This document shows, piece by piece, positions 34,090 to 42,652 of a DNA stretch of 56,939 nucleotides (position 1 is the first letter of the stretch; the number at the start of each line of letters is the position of its first letter). The notes beneath the pieces were generated by a model. The model worked only from the letters and a program-made list of their open reading frames with translations. It did not search any database and was not told the origin of the DNA. The translations under genes and the position numbers were made by a program. Source of the stretch: Frigoribacterium sp. (GTDB taxonomy: Bacteria > Actinomycetota > Actinomycetes > Actinomycetales > Microbacteriaceae); NCBI GenBank assembly GCA_025408445.1, contig JANYIZ010000132.1:1-56939 (forward strand). The letters run 5' to 3'.

Positions 34090-34899
34090 GTGACCCCTCT
34101 TGTCACGATGATCGCCGTCGCACTTCTCGCCGCGCTGACCCTCGGTGTCGTGCTCGCCCTCCGACTCGAGCATCCGTGGCTGCAACCGTGGGCGCTCCTG
34201 CGCGCGGTCGTGCAGTTGGGCATTCTCAGCCTGATCCTCAACGGGGTGATCAGTAATCGCTGGTGGGTCGCCATCTTTCTCACCGTGATGGTTGCGGCGG
34301 CCACCTGGGTTATCTTCCGACGACTGCGGGTGGCGCCGCGCTACCTTCCCGCCCTCGCCGGCACGGTGATCGGGGCATCCGCGGTTCCCCTCGTTGTCGT
34401 GTTCGCCACCGGGGCGGTGGATTTCAGTCCGCGTTACCTGCTCGCTCTTGGCGGCATCGTGATCGGCAACACGATGACGGTGTGTACCCTGACCGGTCGC
34501 TCGCTCGGCTCTCTCTTTCTCTCGCAGCGTGACGAGATGGAAGCGTGGCTTTCTCTCGGCGCCACACCGCGCCGGTCCGCACTGCGAGCGGTGCGTTCGG
34601 CGGCGTCCACGGCTCTCATTCCTTCCACCGACCAGACCCGCACCACCGGTATCGTCACCCTGCCCGGAGCCTTCGTCGGTGCAGTGTTCGCGGGAGCATC
34701 GCCGATCCAAGCGGCTCAGTTCCAGATCGTGGTGCTCGCGGCCATCCTTGCTGCCGGGGCACTATCGGCGGCCTCATTCAGCGGTATCTTTGGCGCTCCC
34801 GAGGTGTTACCGCTCGACGAGCGCCCCCTCGGGGAAAGCCGATCCCGTTCTTATTCCGGCGCGAGCAAATCCGCGGAGAAGTCCCAAATCGGGTCTTAG
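34090..34899 (+). CDS. fetB: FetB-like ABC permease (UPF0014)
   Basis: A 269-residue permease with about seven hydrophobic segments, the full UPF0014/FetB domain: RAVVQLGILSLILNGV, GASAVPLVVVFATGAV, LGGIVIGNTMTVCTLTGRSL, RSAASTALIPSTDQTRTTGIV and LPGAFVGAVFAGASP. In E. coli FetAB exports iron and gives oxidative-stress resistance. The partner ATPase gene fetA, normally adjacent, is absent on both sides. GTG start at 34090, divergent from the VIT1-like iron transporter gene. Its stop codon lies inside a DosR-like palindrome that probably serves the next gene. Confidence 0.85.
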   Translation: MTPLVTMIAVALLAALTLGVVLALRLEHPWLQPWALLRAVVQLGILSLILNGVISNRWWVAIFLTVMVAAATWVIFRRLRVAPRYLPALAGTVIGASAVPLVVVFATGAVDFSPRYLLALGGIVIGNTMTVCTLTGRSLGSLFLSQRDEMEAWLSLGATPRRSALRAVRSAASTALIPSTDQTRTTGIVTLPGAFVGAVFAGASPIQAAQFQIVVLAAILAAGALSAASFSGIFGAPEVLPLDERPLGESRSRSYSGASKSAEKSQIGS

Positions 34900-34907
34900 G
34901 TCCCTAG
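34888..34907 (+). promoter_or_regulatory. DosR-box-like site upstream of the USP gene at 34941
   Basis: The core GGGTCTTAGGTCCC (34891-34904) matches 12 of 14 core positions of GGGACTWWAGTCCC, and the full 20 bases match 15 positions of TTSGGGACTWWAGTCCCSAA. It contains the fetB stop codon and ends 33 bp before the USP ATG. It shares ATCGGGTCT with the site at 42524. Confidence 0.6.
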
Positions 34908-34940
34908 GTTCGCGAGCTCGCCAGGGCGTGGAATGGTGTC

Positions 34941-35504
34941 ATGCAACAGATGACCGGAACCTCAGCTACCCAGCCTTCTCACTTCGTCGCCCAACCCGAC
35001 GGGGCTCGCTACGAAGCGGACGATCTCACCCACACTGCCGCGGGTGCGATCACGACCGCCTCCACGGAACGTCCGACCCTCACCGAGCCGATGCGGAAGG
35101 GACGAATAGTCGTCGGAGTGGACGGATCCGAGCCATCCCTCCGCGCCCTTGCTCAGGCCGTGAGCCTTGCGAGTTCCCTCAACACCACGGTGCAGATCGT
35201 CACCACCTGGAAGTACTTTGCCGCGTACGCCGACATCAGCATTTCTGAATGGTCGCCCGAACAGGACGCGACAGATAACATGAACGACGCCATGGTTCGC
35301 CAGTTCGGAGCCGAACTCCCGGGATGGGTGAGCAGCAGCTCCCTCGAAGGGAATGCAGCCCAGCGCCTCATCGACGCGAGCGACGGCGCTGAGATGCTCG
35401 TCGTCGGCAGCCGCGGCCACGGGGGAGTGGTGGGACTACTTCTCGGATCGGTGAGTTCTGCCTGCGCTGAAAAGGCCCACTGCCCGGTGCTTGTCGTTCA
35501 TTGA
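34941..35504 (+). CDS. Universal stress protein
   Basis: A UspA-fold protein of up to 187 residues. The domain begins at GRIVVGVDGSEPSLRALAQA near residue 54 and ends normally with the ATP motif and last strand: VVGSRGHGGVVGLLLGSVSS, then CPVLVVH. An N-terminal extension of about 50 polar residues is unusual; a later ATG at 35091 would give a 137-residue standard USP, but the upstream ATG at 34941 fits the position of the DosR-like site. USPs with ATP-binding motifs are typical members of the DosR dormancy regulon in mycobacteria. Monocistronic, followed by 120 bp and the convergent cydC gene. Confidence 0.85.
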   Translation: MQQMTGTSATQPSHFVAQPDGARYEADDLTHTAAGAITTASTERPTLTEPMRKGRIVVGVDGSEPSLRALAQAVSLASSLNTTVQIVTTWKYFAAYADISISEWSPEQDATDNMNDAMVRQFGAELPGWVSSSSLEGNAAQRLIDASDGAEMLVVGSRGHGGVVGLLLGSVSSACAEKAHCPVLVVH

Positions 35505-35623
35505 CAAAACCGGAATAGAGCCCGAGCGCTGGAGCGCTTCACCTCGGCAGTCTCGCATTCGCAAAGACCCGCGCCCATTGGTTTCGGTCGGCACGACGCG
35601 CACGTCATTGACATCCATGTTCC

Positions 35624-37441
35624 TCAGCGATCGTCTCCGGTGTGTGTGTGGATGGCCGGGCCTTCGGGGAAGGTCCAGTCAGGAGTTTCGAGCCGAACCC
35701 GGTGCGAGACGAGATCCGCGGGTATGGGCGTGTGGGAGATCACGATCACGGTGCGCTGGTCGTCGCCCGTGTCATCCCCGGCGACCGTGAGGATGTCGCG
35801 CATCAGCTGGGTAGCGAGCTCGGGATCCACGTTGGCTGTCGGCTCGTCGAACACAATCACCGGGAAGTTCGCGAGCAGGGCCCTGGCCAGGGCGAGGCGC
35901 TGAGCCTGCCCGCCGGAGACGAGCGCACCGCCGTCGCCCACGCGGGCAGACAGACCGCCGCGCTCCCGCATCCAGTCGGCGAGTCCGACCCTGGCGAGCA
36001 CCGCCACGAGTTGCTCATCGGTCGCGGAATCGTGTGCAAACAGGAGATTCTGGCGGATGTCTTCGTCGAACAGGTACGGCGACTGCTCGCAGAGGCCCAC
36101 GATGTCGCGCACAGAGTCGCCCGACAGCTGCCTGGACTCGACACCACCGATGCGGTAGCTGCCGGTGTAGTCAAGGAAGCGCACCAGAACATGCGCGAGG
36201 GTCGTCTTCCCGGAGCCCGACACACCCTCGACGACGACACGGTCACCGCGGCGCAGGCTGAGGTTGAGGCCGCTGAAAGCGGTACCGGATTCACCGGGCC
36301 AGCACGCACCGACGTCAGTCAGCTGAAGCACCGGCACCGACTCGGCACGAGGGCCGGTCTGTGGCGCGGGGCTGGGCTGTGGCGCGGGGCCGGAGCGAGG
36401 CGCAGCGGGCTCGGTCGGTATCTCTCTTGAGATGTTCGTGGGAGTCGCATCCGCCACCCGCCGAGCGCTCGCGTACACCTGCCTGAACGCTCCGAGAGCG
36501 AGCGGAGCGCTGGCGACGACCTCGAAGACCGCCAGGGGAATGAGAGCAATCACCGTGAGGGCGGGTCCTTCCAGTCCGTGCCCGAGCGCCGAGACACCGA
36601 CAAGCAGCGCGGCGGCAGACGCGAGGGTGGCGAGAGCGGCCAGGATGGCGGAGGTTGCTCCGGCACCACCGGCACGGGCGAGAGTGGCAACGCGAAGGCG
36701 GTGGTCTGCGGCCTCCACCCGGGCGATCCGCCCCGCAAGGGCGTCGAAGGCGACGAGCACATCGATGTTCGATACGTAGTCGAGCAGCTGGTCCGCGAGA
36801 GCACCTCGAAGCGGAGCGATTGATCGTTCTGCCCGTCCGGCGATCGCCGACTGCACGAGGGTTGCAGCGCCGAACGCCAACAGGAGCGCCACCGCGAGTG
36901 CGACACCGGCGGACGGCAGGACGATGCTGACGCCCACCACGCTGAGCACGGCGGTGACAACTGTCACCAGCAGCGGCTGCACGACTCGCAGCGGCATGTT
37001 CTGCAGTTCATCGACATCGTTCACCAGTCGGGCGAGCAAGTCGCCACGCCCGGCTCCACGCGCACTGCCGCGCAGTCCGTCAGGTGCGAGCGGCACCAGC
37101 CGCCGATAGATCCCGACCCGTAGCGCCGAGAGCTGGCGGAACGCCGCATCGTGGCTGCTGAGTCGCTCGACATAGCGAGCGGAGCCGCGAAGCAGCGCAA
37201 ACGCACGAACGCCCACGATCGCCGCGCCGAGGAAGAGGATGGGCGGATGCTCCGCCGCGCGGGTAATCAGCCAGGCCGATGTCGCGAGAAGGCCCACCGA
37301 ACTGAGCGCGGAAATCACTCCGAAGAACACCCCGGGCATGAAGCGGCCCAGGGGCGGCTGGGCGAGGCGGAGAACGGCCACAGTGGGTGAATCTGCGTTC
37401 ATTCGGATGTCAGAAGTGATGTCAGAAGTGATGTCAGACAC
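35624..37441 (-). CDS. cydC: CydC, heterodimeric ABC exporter subunit for cytochrome bd assembly
   Basis: A 605-residue ABC exporter half with about six N-terminal membrane segments (PGVFFGVISALSSVGLLATS onward) and a C-terminal ATPase with Walker A GVSGSGKTTLAHVL near 398, signature LVSGGQAQRLALARALL near 500 and Walker B VIVFDEPTANVD near 530. With CydD it exports cysteine or glutathione, in this phylum presumably another thiol, needed for cytochrome bd maturation. A Pro/Ala/Gln-rich insert (PAPQPSPAPQTGP) links the two domains. The start codon lies in the 3' end of cydD with 8 bp overlap, and the first codons are an SDIT repeat produced by a 12-bp tandem duplication; ATG 37402 (MNADSP) is an alternative start. 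Confidence 0.93.
   Translation of the reverse strand: MSDITSDITSDIRMNADSPTVAVLRLAQPPLGRFMPGVFFGVISALSSVGLLATSAWLITRAAEHPPILFLGAAIVGVRAFALLRGSARYVERLSSHDAAFRQLSALRVGIYRRLVPLAPDGLRGSARGAGRGDLLARLVNDVDELQNMPLRVVQPLLVTVVTAVLSVVGVSIVLPSAGVALAVALLLAFGAATLVQSAIAGRAERSIAPLRGALADQLLDYVSNIDVLVAFDALAGRIARVEAADHRLRVATLARAGGAGATSAILAALATLASAAALLVGVSALGHGLEGPALTVIALIPLAVFEVVASAPLALGAFRQVYASARRVADATPTNISREIPTEPAAPRSGPAPQPSPAPQTGPRAESVPVLQLTDVGACWPGESGTAFSGLNLSLRRGDRVVVEGVSGSGKTTLAHVLVRFLDYTGSYRIGGVESRQLSGDSVRDIVGLCEQSPYLFDEDIRQNLLFAHDSATDEQLVAVLARVGLADWMRERGGLSARVGDGGALVSGGQAQRLALARALLANFPVIVFDEPTANVDPELATQLMRDILTVAGDDTGDDQRTVIVISHTPIPADLVSHRVRLETPDWTFPEGPAIHTHTGDDR
37406..37438. repeat. 12-bp tandem repeat at the cydD/cydC junction
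   Basis: gatgtcagaagt occurs twice and is followed by a third partial copy of 9 bp. It encodes SDITSDITSDI at the N-terminus of CydC and lies at the 3' end of cydD. Confidence 0.95.
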
Positions 37442-39071
37442 GGAGCGCGACCCCCAGTTCGATGTTTTCGTCCGCAGCGGCGATGATCGCCGGGCGATGG
37501 CTCACGACGAGCACGGTGTGGCCTTCGTCGGCGAGTCGGCGGAGTCCGCGGAGTAATTGTGCTTCAGCCCGGGAATCGAGAGCGGCGCTGGGTTCGTCAA
37601 AGACCAGAACGGGACAGAATCGGTCGATTCCGCGGTAGATCGCTCGGGCGGCAACCACCCGCGCGGCCTGCCCACCGGACAGTCCGCTGCCTGTCACACT
37701 CACCGGCAATTCCGGGTCGAGAGAGCCGAGAGCGGCCAGGGCGAGCGCTCGGCGTACGAGCGTGACATCCGGCTGCAGCGCACCGAGCGCCACGTTGCTG
37801 GCGATGGTGCCCTCGAGCAGCGGTGCTTCCTGTCCCGCCCACGCCGTCCGGGACCGGCGATCGTCGACCGCAGCGGCACCACCGATTTCGATCGTCCCGT
37901 CGAAGGGCACGAAGCCGAGGAGTGCGGCCACAAGCGAGGATTTGCCCGATCCACTCGGACCGGCCAAAACAGTCAACCGACCGGGACGAATCACCGCGGA
38001 GAAGCGGTCGACTGCAACCCTGCCCTCGTGGCGCACGCTCACCTCGGTGAAGCGCAGCTCACTTCGAATGAGCGACGTCGCCCGTCCGCCCAGTGCCTCG
38101 GCCTCTCGCGTCACCGCCTGGGCAGCATCAAGGATTTCGAAAATGTCTTCCGCGGCGGCGATGCCATCCGCGGCCGCGTGAAAGTTCGCTCCCACCTGGC
38201 GAAGCGGGAGGAATGCCTCCGGTGCGAGCAGCAGCACGAAAAGTCCAACCGCAAGGCCGAGGCTTCCGTCTATCAGCCGCAACCCAACGGAAACCGCCAC
38301 CAGAGCCACCGAGAGGCTCCCGATCAGCTCGAGGGTAAAGCCGCTGAGAAACGAAATGCGAAGCACTTTCATCGTCTCGATGCGGTACGACTCGGTGAGC
38401 GACTCGATGCGCGCTGCCTGGCGATGCTGTCGGCCGAAAATCTTGAGAGTGGCGAGTCCGCCAACCACATCGAGAAACCGGCTTGATAACTGCGCGAGCA
38501 CCAGCCACTGTCGCCTCTGTACCGCCCGGGTCGCCAGCCCGATCAAGATCATGAAGATCGGGATCAGCGGCAACGCGATGACCACGAGGATGCCGCTGGT
38601 CACGTCCTCGAGGAAGATTACGACGATCACGAGCGGAGTGGCGATCGCGGTGAGAATGAGCTGGGGGAGGAAGAGCGAGAAGTAGCCGTCGAGGGCATCA
38701 AGCCCGGCCCCGGCGGTCGTCACGAGATCAACTCGGTTGCGTCCGTTGAGCCACCCGGGGCCGAGGCGGGCAAGCCCGGTGACGAGGCGCCGGCGCAACT
38801 GGCTTTTCACCACCGAAGCGCCGCGGGCCGACGCGACATCCATCACCCAGATCGTGGCCGCCCGCAGGATTCCCACCCCGGCCAGGGTCATGATGTCGGG
38901 GAGTAATTCGGTGAATGACCTCCCAGCGATCGCTCCCACGATCGCCTGTGAGAGCACCAAGCAGAACGCAACAGTCGCGATCGTCTTCACGATCCCCAGT
39001 AGGACGCCAACGCCGAAGAAGGTGCGCGCCGCGGCCGCATAACGCAGCAGCCGGGGATCAAGCGGACGCAT
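37434..39071 (-). CDS. cydD: CydD, heterodimeric ABC exporter subunit for cytochrome bd assembly
   Basis: A 545-residue ABC exporter half. Membrane domain from RTFFGVGVLLGIVKTIATVA to about residue 290, with the family segment LPLIPIFMILIGLATRAVQR and the FGRQHRQAARI motif. ATPase: Walker A LAGPSGSGKSSLVAALLG near 365, signature GSGLSGGQAARVVAARAIYRG near 465 (with GG rather than a standard Q-loop pair), Walker B PVLVFDEPSAALD and switch His in VSHRP. Partner of CydC. Start ATG 39071 is 4 bp after the cydB stop; the overlap with cydC at the other end implies translational coupling across the operon. Confidence 0.93.
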   Translation of the reverse strand: MRPLDPRLLRYAAAARTFFGVGVLLGIVKTIATVAFCLVLSQAIVGAIAGRSFTELLPDIMTLAGVGILRAATIWVMDVASARGASVVKSQLRRRLVTGLARLGPGWLNGRNRVDLVTTAGAGLDALDGYFSLFLPQLILTAIATPLVIVVIFLEDVTSGILVVIALPLIPIFMILIGLATRAVQRRQWLVLAQLSSRFLDVVGGLATLKIFGRQHRQAARIESLTESYRIETMKVLRISFLSGFTLELIGSLSVALVAVSVGLRLIDGSLGLAVGLFVLLLAPEAFLPLRQVGANFHAAADGIAAAEDIFEILDAAQAVTREAEALGGRATSLIRSELRFTEVSVRHEGRVAVDRFSAVIRPGRLTVLAGPSGSGKSSLVAALLGFVPFDGTIEIGGAAAVDDRRSRTAWAGQEAPLLEGTIASNVALGALQPDVTLVRRALALAALGSLDPELPVSVTGSGLSGGQAARVVAARAIYRGIDRFCPVLVFDEPSAALDSRAEAQLLRGLRRLADEGHTVLVVSHRPAIIAAADENIELGVALRV

Positions 39072-39075
39072 CGAC

Positions 39076-40125
39076 TCAGCGACCGAGCACTGGTGCCGAT
39101 GCGGACGGGGAGTCGGCAAGCGGCTGCGTGTCCTCTGGGATCGATGCACGGGTGATGCGCTTGCGGAACACCCAGTACGTGTAGGCCTGGTAGGCGAGCA
39201 CGAAGGGCAGCACCGCCAAGGCGACCCAACTCATCACCGTGAGGGTGTACGGAGTGCTCGACGCGTTCGCGATCGTGAGGCTGTTGGCCACGTCATTGCT
39301 CGCCGGCATCACGTCGGGGAAAAGTGCCGCGAAGAGACTCGCGACCGCGATGGCGATCGTGCCGGCCATGAGACCGAATGCGTAGCGCTCCCGTCCGCGG
39401 AGATTAGCGAAGAACGAACCGATCAGTAGCACCGCTGCCAACGTGGCGAGCAGCCAGGAAGCGACCTGACCGTGCGCGAGGTTGGTCCACAGGAGGAAGA
39501 CCGCAGCGACGAGGATCGTAATCGCACCCGACCGCACGGCGAGTCTCCGCGCCCGCAGTCGCAGGTCACCGTCCGTCTTCAGCGAGATGAACACCACGCC
39601 GTGGGTAAAGAACAGCATGAGCGTCGTGAGCCCGCCGAGCAGTGCGTAGGGGTTGAGAAGGTCGAACAGCGTTCCGGTGTAGTTGTGGCCGACATTGAGC
39701 GGAACACCCTGCACAATATTGGCGAACGCCACTCCCCACAGCAGTGCCGGCACAGCCGACCCCACCACGATCATGCCGTCGAACCATTTCTTCCAGCGCG
39801 ATTCCGGCCGGTGGTGGCGATATTCGAAGGAGACACCACGAGCGATCAGTGCGAGCAGGATGAGGAGAAGTGCGAGGTAGAAACCGCTGAACAGCGTGGC
39901 GTACCACTCCGGAAAGGCGGCGAACAGCGAAGCACCTGCCACAATCAGCCAGGTCTCGTTGAGGTCCCAGACCGGTCCGATGGTGTTGATCATGACGCGG
40001 CGATCGATCTCGTCCCGACCGAGAAAAGGCAGCGCCATCCCGACGCCGAAGTCGAAGCCGTCGAGCACAAAGTATCCGATGAAAAAGAAGCCGACAATCC
40101 AAAACCACAGAATATTGAGATCCAT
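39076..40125 (-). CDS. cydB: Cytochrome bd ubiquinol/menaquinol oxidase subunit II
   Basis: A 349-residue CydB with about eight or nine membrane segments. The N-terminus LNILWFWIVGFFFIGYFVLDGFD, DLNETWLIVAGASLFAAFPE near 55 and LARGVSFEYRHH near 95 are the family's signatures. It forms the core oxidase dimer with CydA. ATG 40125 (MDLN) has GAGGAA at a suitable distance; an in-frame GTG at 40128 is possible. Lies 18 bp after cydA and 4 bp before cydD on the same strand. Confidence 0.95.
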   Translation of the reverse strand: MDLNILWFWIVGFFFIGYFVLDGFDFGVGMALPFLGRDEIDRRVMINTIGPVWDLNETWLIVAGASLFAAFPEWYATLFSGFYLALLLILLALIARGVSFEYRHHRPESRWKKWFDGMIVVGSAVPALLWGVAFANIVQGVPLNVGHNYTGTLFDLLNPYALLGGLTTLMLFFTHGVVFISLKTDGDLRLRARRLAVRSGAITILVAAVFLLWTNLAHGQVASWLLATLAAVLLIGSFFANLRGRERYAFGLMAGTIAIAVASLFAALFPDVMPASNDVANSLTIANASSTPYTLTVMSWVALAVLPFVLAYQAYTYWVFRKRITRASIPEDTQPLADSPSASAPVLGR

Positions 40126-40143
40126 CACTTATTCCTCACGCTC

Positions 40144-41553
40144 TTAGTACACAGTCACTCGGGCGGTCGGGACTTCGGAGTCGTCGGTGACCGGCGCGCC
40201 CTCTGGTCCCTTCTGGGCGGCTCGCTTCAGGAGTCGGAATTCGACCACCGCGAGAATGCCGTAGACCAGCGTGAACGCAACTATCGAGATCAGCACGTCG
40301 AGACCGGTGAGGTTGGGCGAGACGCCGTCCTTGGTCTTGAGCAGGCTGAAGACGATCCAGGGCTGGCGGCCCATCTCGGTGAAGATCCAGCCGACGATCA
40401 TTGCCGCGAGAGGCAGTGGGAACGCCCAGACCGCCACTCGCCAGACCCACGGGTTCTTCGGGAGGCGCCCCTTGCGCATCAGCCACAGGCCAGCGGCTGA
40501 GAGCAGCACGGAGAGCATGCCGAGCCCGATCATCCAGCGGAACGCCCAATAGGTGATCCAGACCACCGGCGCGTAGTTGCCGGGTCCGTAGAGCGTGCGG
40601 TACTGGGCCTGCAGGTCGTTGATCCCCTCGACGGTTCCGGTCAGCGTGTGCGTCGAAAGGAATGACAGCAGGTACGGGATGCGGATCGAGAACAGCTCGT
40701 TCACCCCGTCGGGCGTACCAAGAGTGAAGATCGAGAACGAGGCATCCGCCCCAGTCACCGTGTTGTAGGCGGCTTCGGCCGCGGCCATTTTCATTGGCTG
40801 CGTCTGCACCATCACGAGACCAAGCTGGTCGCCGGTGAGCACCGTGAGGATGCCGGCACCGATCATCGTCCAGAGGGCGAAGATCATCGCCGGTCGCATG
40901 GTGTCGAGATTCTGCCTGCGGGCGAGATGCCAGGCGGCGATGCAGATCACGAGCGCGGACGAGACCATGAACGAGGCAACGATGGTGTGCGGGAATGAGG
41001 CGAGGGAGACCTTGTTGGTCAATACCGCCCAAATATCGGTGAGCTCCGCCCGGCCACGTGCCTCGTTGATGCGGAATCCGACCGGATGCTGCATGAACGC
41101 GTTCGCCGCGAGGATGAAGTACGCCGAGAGGATAGTGCCAGCCGCCGTGATCCAGATGGTGGCGAGATGGATGCCTTTTGGCAGTTTGTCCCAGCCGAAG
41201 ATCCACAACCCGATGAAGGTGGCCTCGAGGAAGAAGGCGAGTAGTCCCTCCATCGCAAGCGGAGCGCCGAAGACGTCCCCGACGAATCGAGAGTAGGTCG
41301 ACCAGTTCATGCCGAACTGAAACTCCTGCACGATGCCGGTCACCACCCCCATCGCGAAGTTGATGAGAAAGATCTTGCCGAAGAACTGGGTGAGATGCAG
41401 GTACCTGACCTTCGCCGTTCGGTACCATGCCGTCTGGAATACCGCCGTGGTGGTGGCCATGCCGATCGTGATCGGAATGAACAGGAAGTGGTAGATCGTG
41501 GTGAGCCCGAACTGCCACTGCGACAGGACGAGGGGACTGAGGATGTCGTTCAC
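40144..41553 (-). CDS. cydA: Cytochrome bd quinol oxidase subunit I
   Basis: A 469-residue CydA. The N-terminus SRWQFG-like motif is SQWQFGLTTIYHFLFIPITI with the heme His near 22. Also visible are GVVTGIVQEFQFGMNWSTYS, the long loop with SFPHTIVASFMVSSALVICI (second heme ligand His), and NPWVWRVAVWAFPLP. Length, below the 520 residues of E. coli, indicates a short Q-loop form, usual in actinobacteria. The oxidase transfers electrons from menaquinol to O2 with very high affinity and is used under low oxygen. First of four cyd genes in a row; a USP gene lies 31 bp upstream and probably shares the DosR-controlled promoter. Confidence 0.96.
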   Translation of the reverse strand: MNDILSPLVLSQWQFGLTTIYHFLFIPITIGMATTTAVFQTAWYRTAKVRYLHLTQFFGKIFLINFAMGVVTGIVQEFQFGMNWSTYSRFVGDVFGAPLAMEGLLAFFLEATFIGLWIFGWDKLPKGIHLATIWITAAGTILSAYFILAANAFMQHPVGFRINEARGRAELTDIWAVLTNKVSLASFPHTIVASFMVSSALVICIAAWHLARRQNLDTMRPAMIFALWTMIGAGILTVLTGDQLGLVMVQTQPMKMAAAEAAYNTVTGADASFSIFTLGTPDGVNELFSIRIPYLLSFLSTHTLTGTVEGINDLQAQYRTLYGPGNYAPVVWITYWAFRWMIGLGMLSVLLSAAGLWLMRKGRLPKNPWVWRVAVWAFPLPLAAMIVGWIFTEMGRQPWIVFSLLKTKDGVSPNLTGLDVLISIVAFTLVYGILAVVEFRLLKRAAQKGPEGAPVTDDSEVPTARVTVY

Positions 41554-41584
41554 TGGTATCTCCGGATCGGATGTGGCAGGGCTG

Positions 41585-42469
41585 TCATTTCGTTCGCCCG
41601 GCCAGTTCGGCTTCTGGGTGGCCCTCGGTGTCGCCGTGCACGACGAGCGTCGGGCCGGCGATGTTGAGCAGCACGTCGTGGCTCACCGGTCCAAGGGCCG
41701 CCATCTGCGCGCCGTGTCTTCGAGAGCTGCCGATCACGAGCAGTTCGGCAGACATCCCTGCGTCGACGAGAGCTTCCGCCGCGGGTCGACGCAGAGTGCG
41801 CGTGCGCACCAGTACCCCGCCTCCCGCGCTGTGAGCGAGGGCCACGGATTCGGACCCGAGCGTCTCCAATGCATCCCTGGCACGCTGCTCCGCGGCTCCG
41901 TCTTCCGCTTCAGAACCGTGCACGCTGGATGTCCAGGCGCGCAGCAGCACCAGCTCCTCGTGCACACGGTGTGCTTCGGTCGCGGCGAACCGCACGGCGG
42001 CGCGACCGGCAGCCGAGTCGTCGATACCGGCGACGATGCCATGACGCTCGGTTGTCGACCCTTCGGGGATCACGGCGACCGGGCACCAGGCCGTCGCGGC
42101 GAGCTGGAGGCTGCGTGAGCCGAAGGCGCGTCCGTGCAGGAAACCCGTCTTATGAGTTCCGATCACGACGAGGCCGACCTCCCTGGACGCGACGCCCAGT
42201 TCGACCATCGGATCACCGAGAAGTACGCGGGTACTCACCGTGACCGCGGAATCGATCGAACGGGCGTAGACCGCCTCCTTCTCCACGAGGGCGTAGGCGG
42301 AGGGGTGGAGTTCTGAGATCGACTGTTCGCCGATCATGCCCCACTCGTCATCGACGACGTGCACGAGCACGACGCAGGATCCCAGCGTCGCTGCCCGAAG
42401 TACCGCCCAGCGGATCGCCGCATGGCACGCCGAAGTACCGTCTACGCCGACAAGGATCATTTTGTCCAT
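41585..42469 (-). CDS. Tandem-domain universal stress protein
   Basis: A 294-residue protein of two USP domains, as in many mycobacterial DosR-regulon USPs. Domain 1 begins MDKMILVGVDGTSACHAAIR and ends VVIGTHKTGFLHGRAFGSRS with AWCPVAVIP; domain 2 begins GIVAGIDDSAAGRAAVRF and ends LVIGSSRRHGAQMAALGPVS with LNIAGPTLVVHG. The ATP motif is imperfect in both (GTHKTGFLHGRAFGS and GSSRRHGAQ). The ATG at 42469 is chosen because the upstream extension is not protein-like. It lies 31 bp before cydA and 54 bp after a DosR-type box on the same strand, so usp-cydABDC is a likely single unit. Confidence 0.9.
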   Translation of the reverse strand: MDKMILVGVDGTSACHAAIRWAVLRAATLGSCVVLVHVVDDEWGMIGEQSISELHPSAYALVEKEAVYARSIDSAVTVSTRVLLGDPMVELGVASREVGLVVIGTHKTGFLHGRAFGSRSLQLAATAWCPVAVIPEGSTTERHGIVAGIDDSAAGRAAVRFAATEAHRVHEELVLLRAWTSSVHGSEAEDGAAEQRARDALETLGSESVALAHSAGGGVLVRTRTLRRPAAEALVDAGMSAELLVIGSSRRHGAQMAALGPVSHDVLLNIAGPTLVVHGDTEGHPEAELAGRTK

Positions 42470-42523
42470 CGCACTGCCCCCGATTCTCTCTGGCCTCCAG
42501 CATGAAACGGTGCGGACGAAGTG

Positions 42524-42543
42524 ATCGGGTCTAAAGTCCCGCG
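42524..42543. promoter_or_regulatory. DosR-box between usp-cyd operon and devRS
   Basis: ATCGGGTCTAAAGTCCCGCG matches 16 of 20 positions of the DosR consensus TTSGGGACTWWAGTCCCSAA, and 13 of 14 in the core GGGTCTAAAGTCCC (42527-42540). It lies 54 bp before the USP start (minus) and about 110 bp before the sensor kinase GTG (plus), so one site could serve both. Confidence 0.75.
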
Positions 42544-42652
42544 AACGTTTGCTCAGGCTCGCACCCCGACGCGCTACGCTCGAAAGTGCCGGCACGCGCG
42601 CTGACCCGGTCTCGAATCGGTGTCACTTGACCAGCGTCGGCAGGGGAATCAC

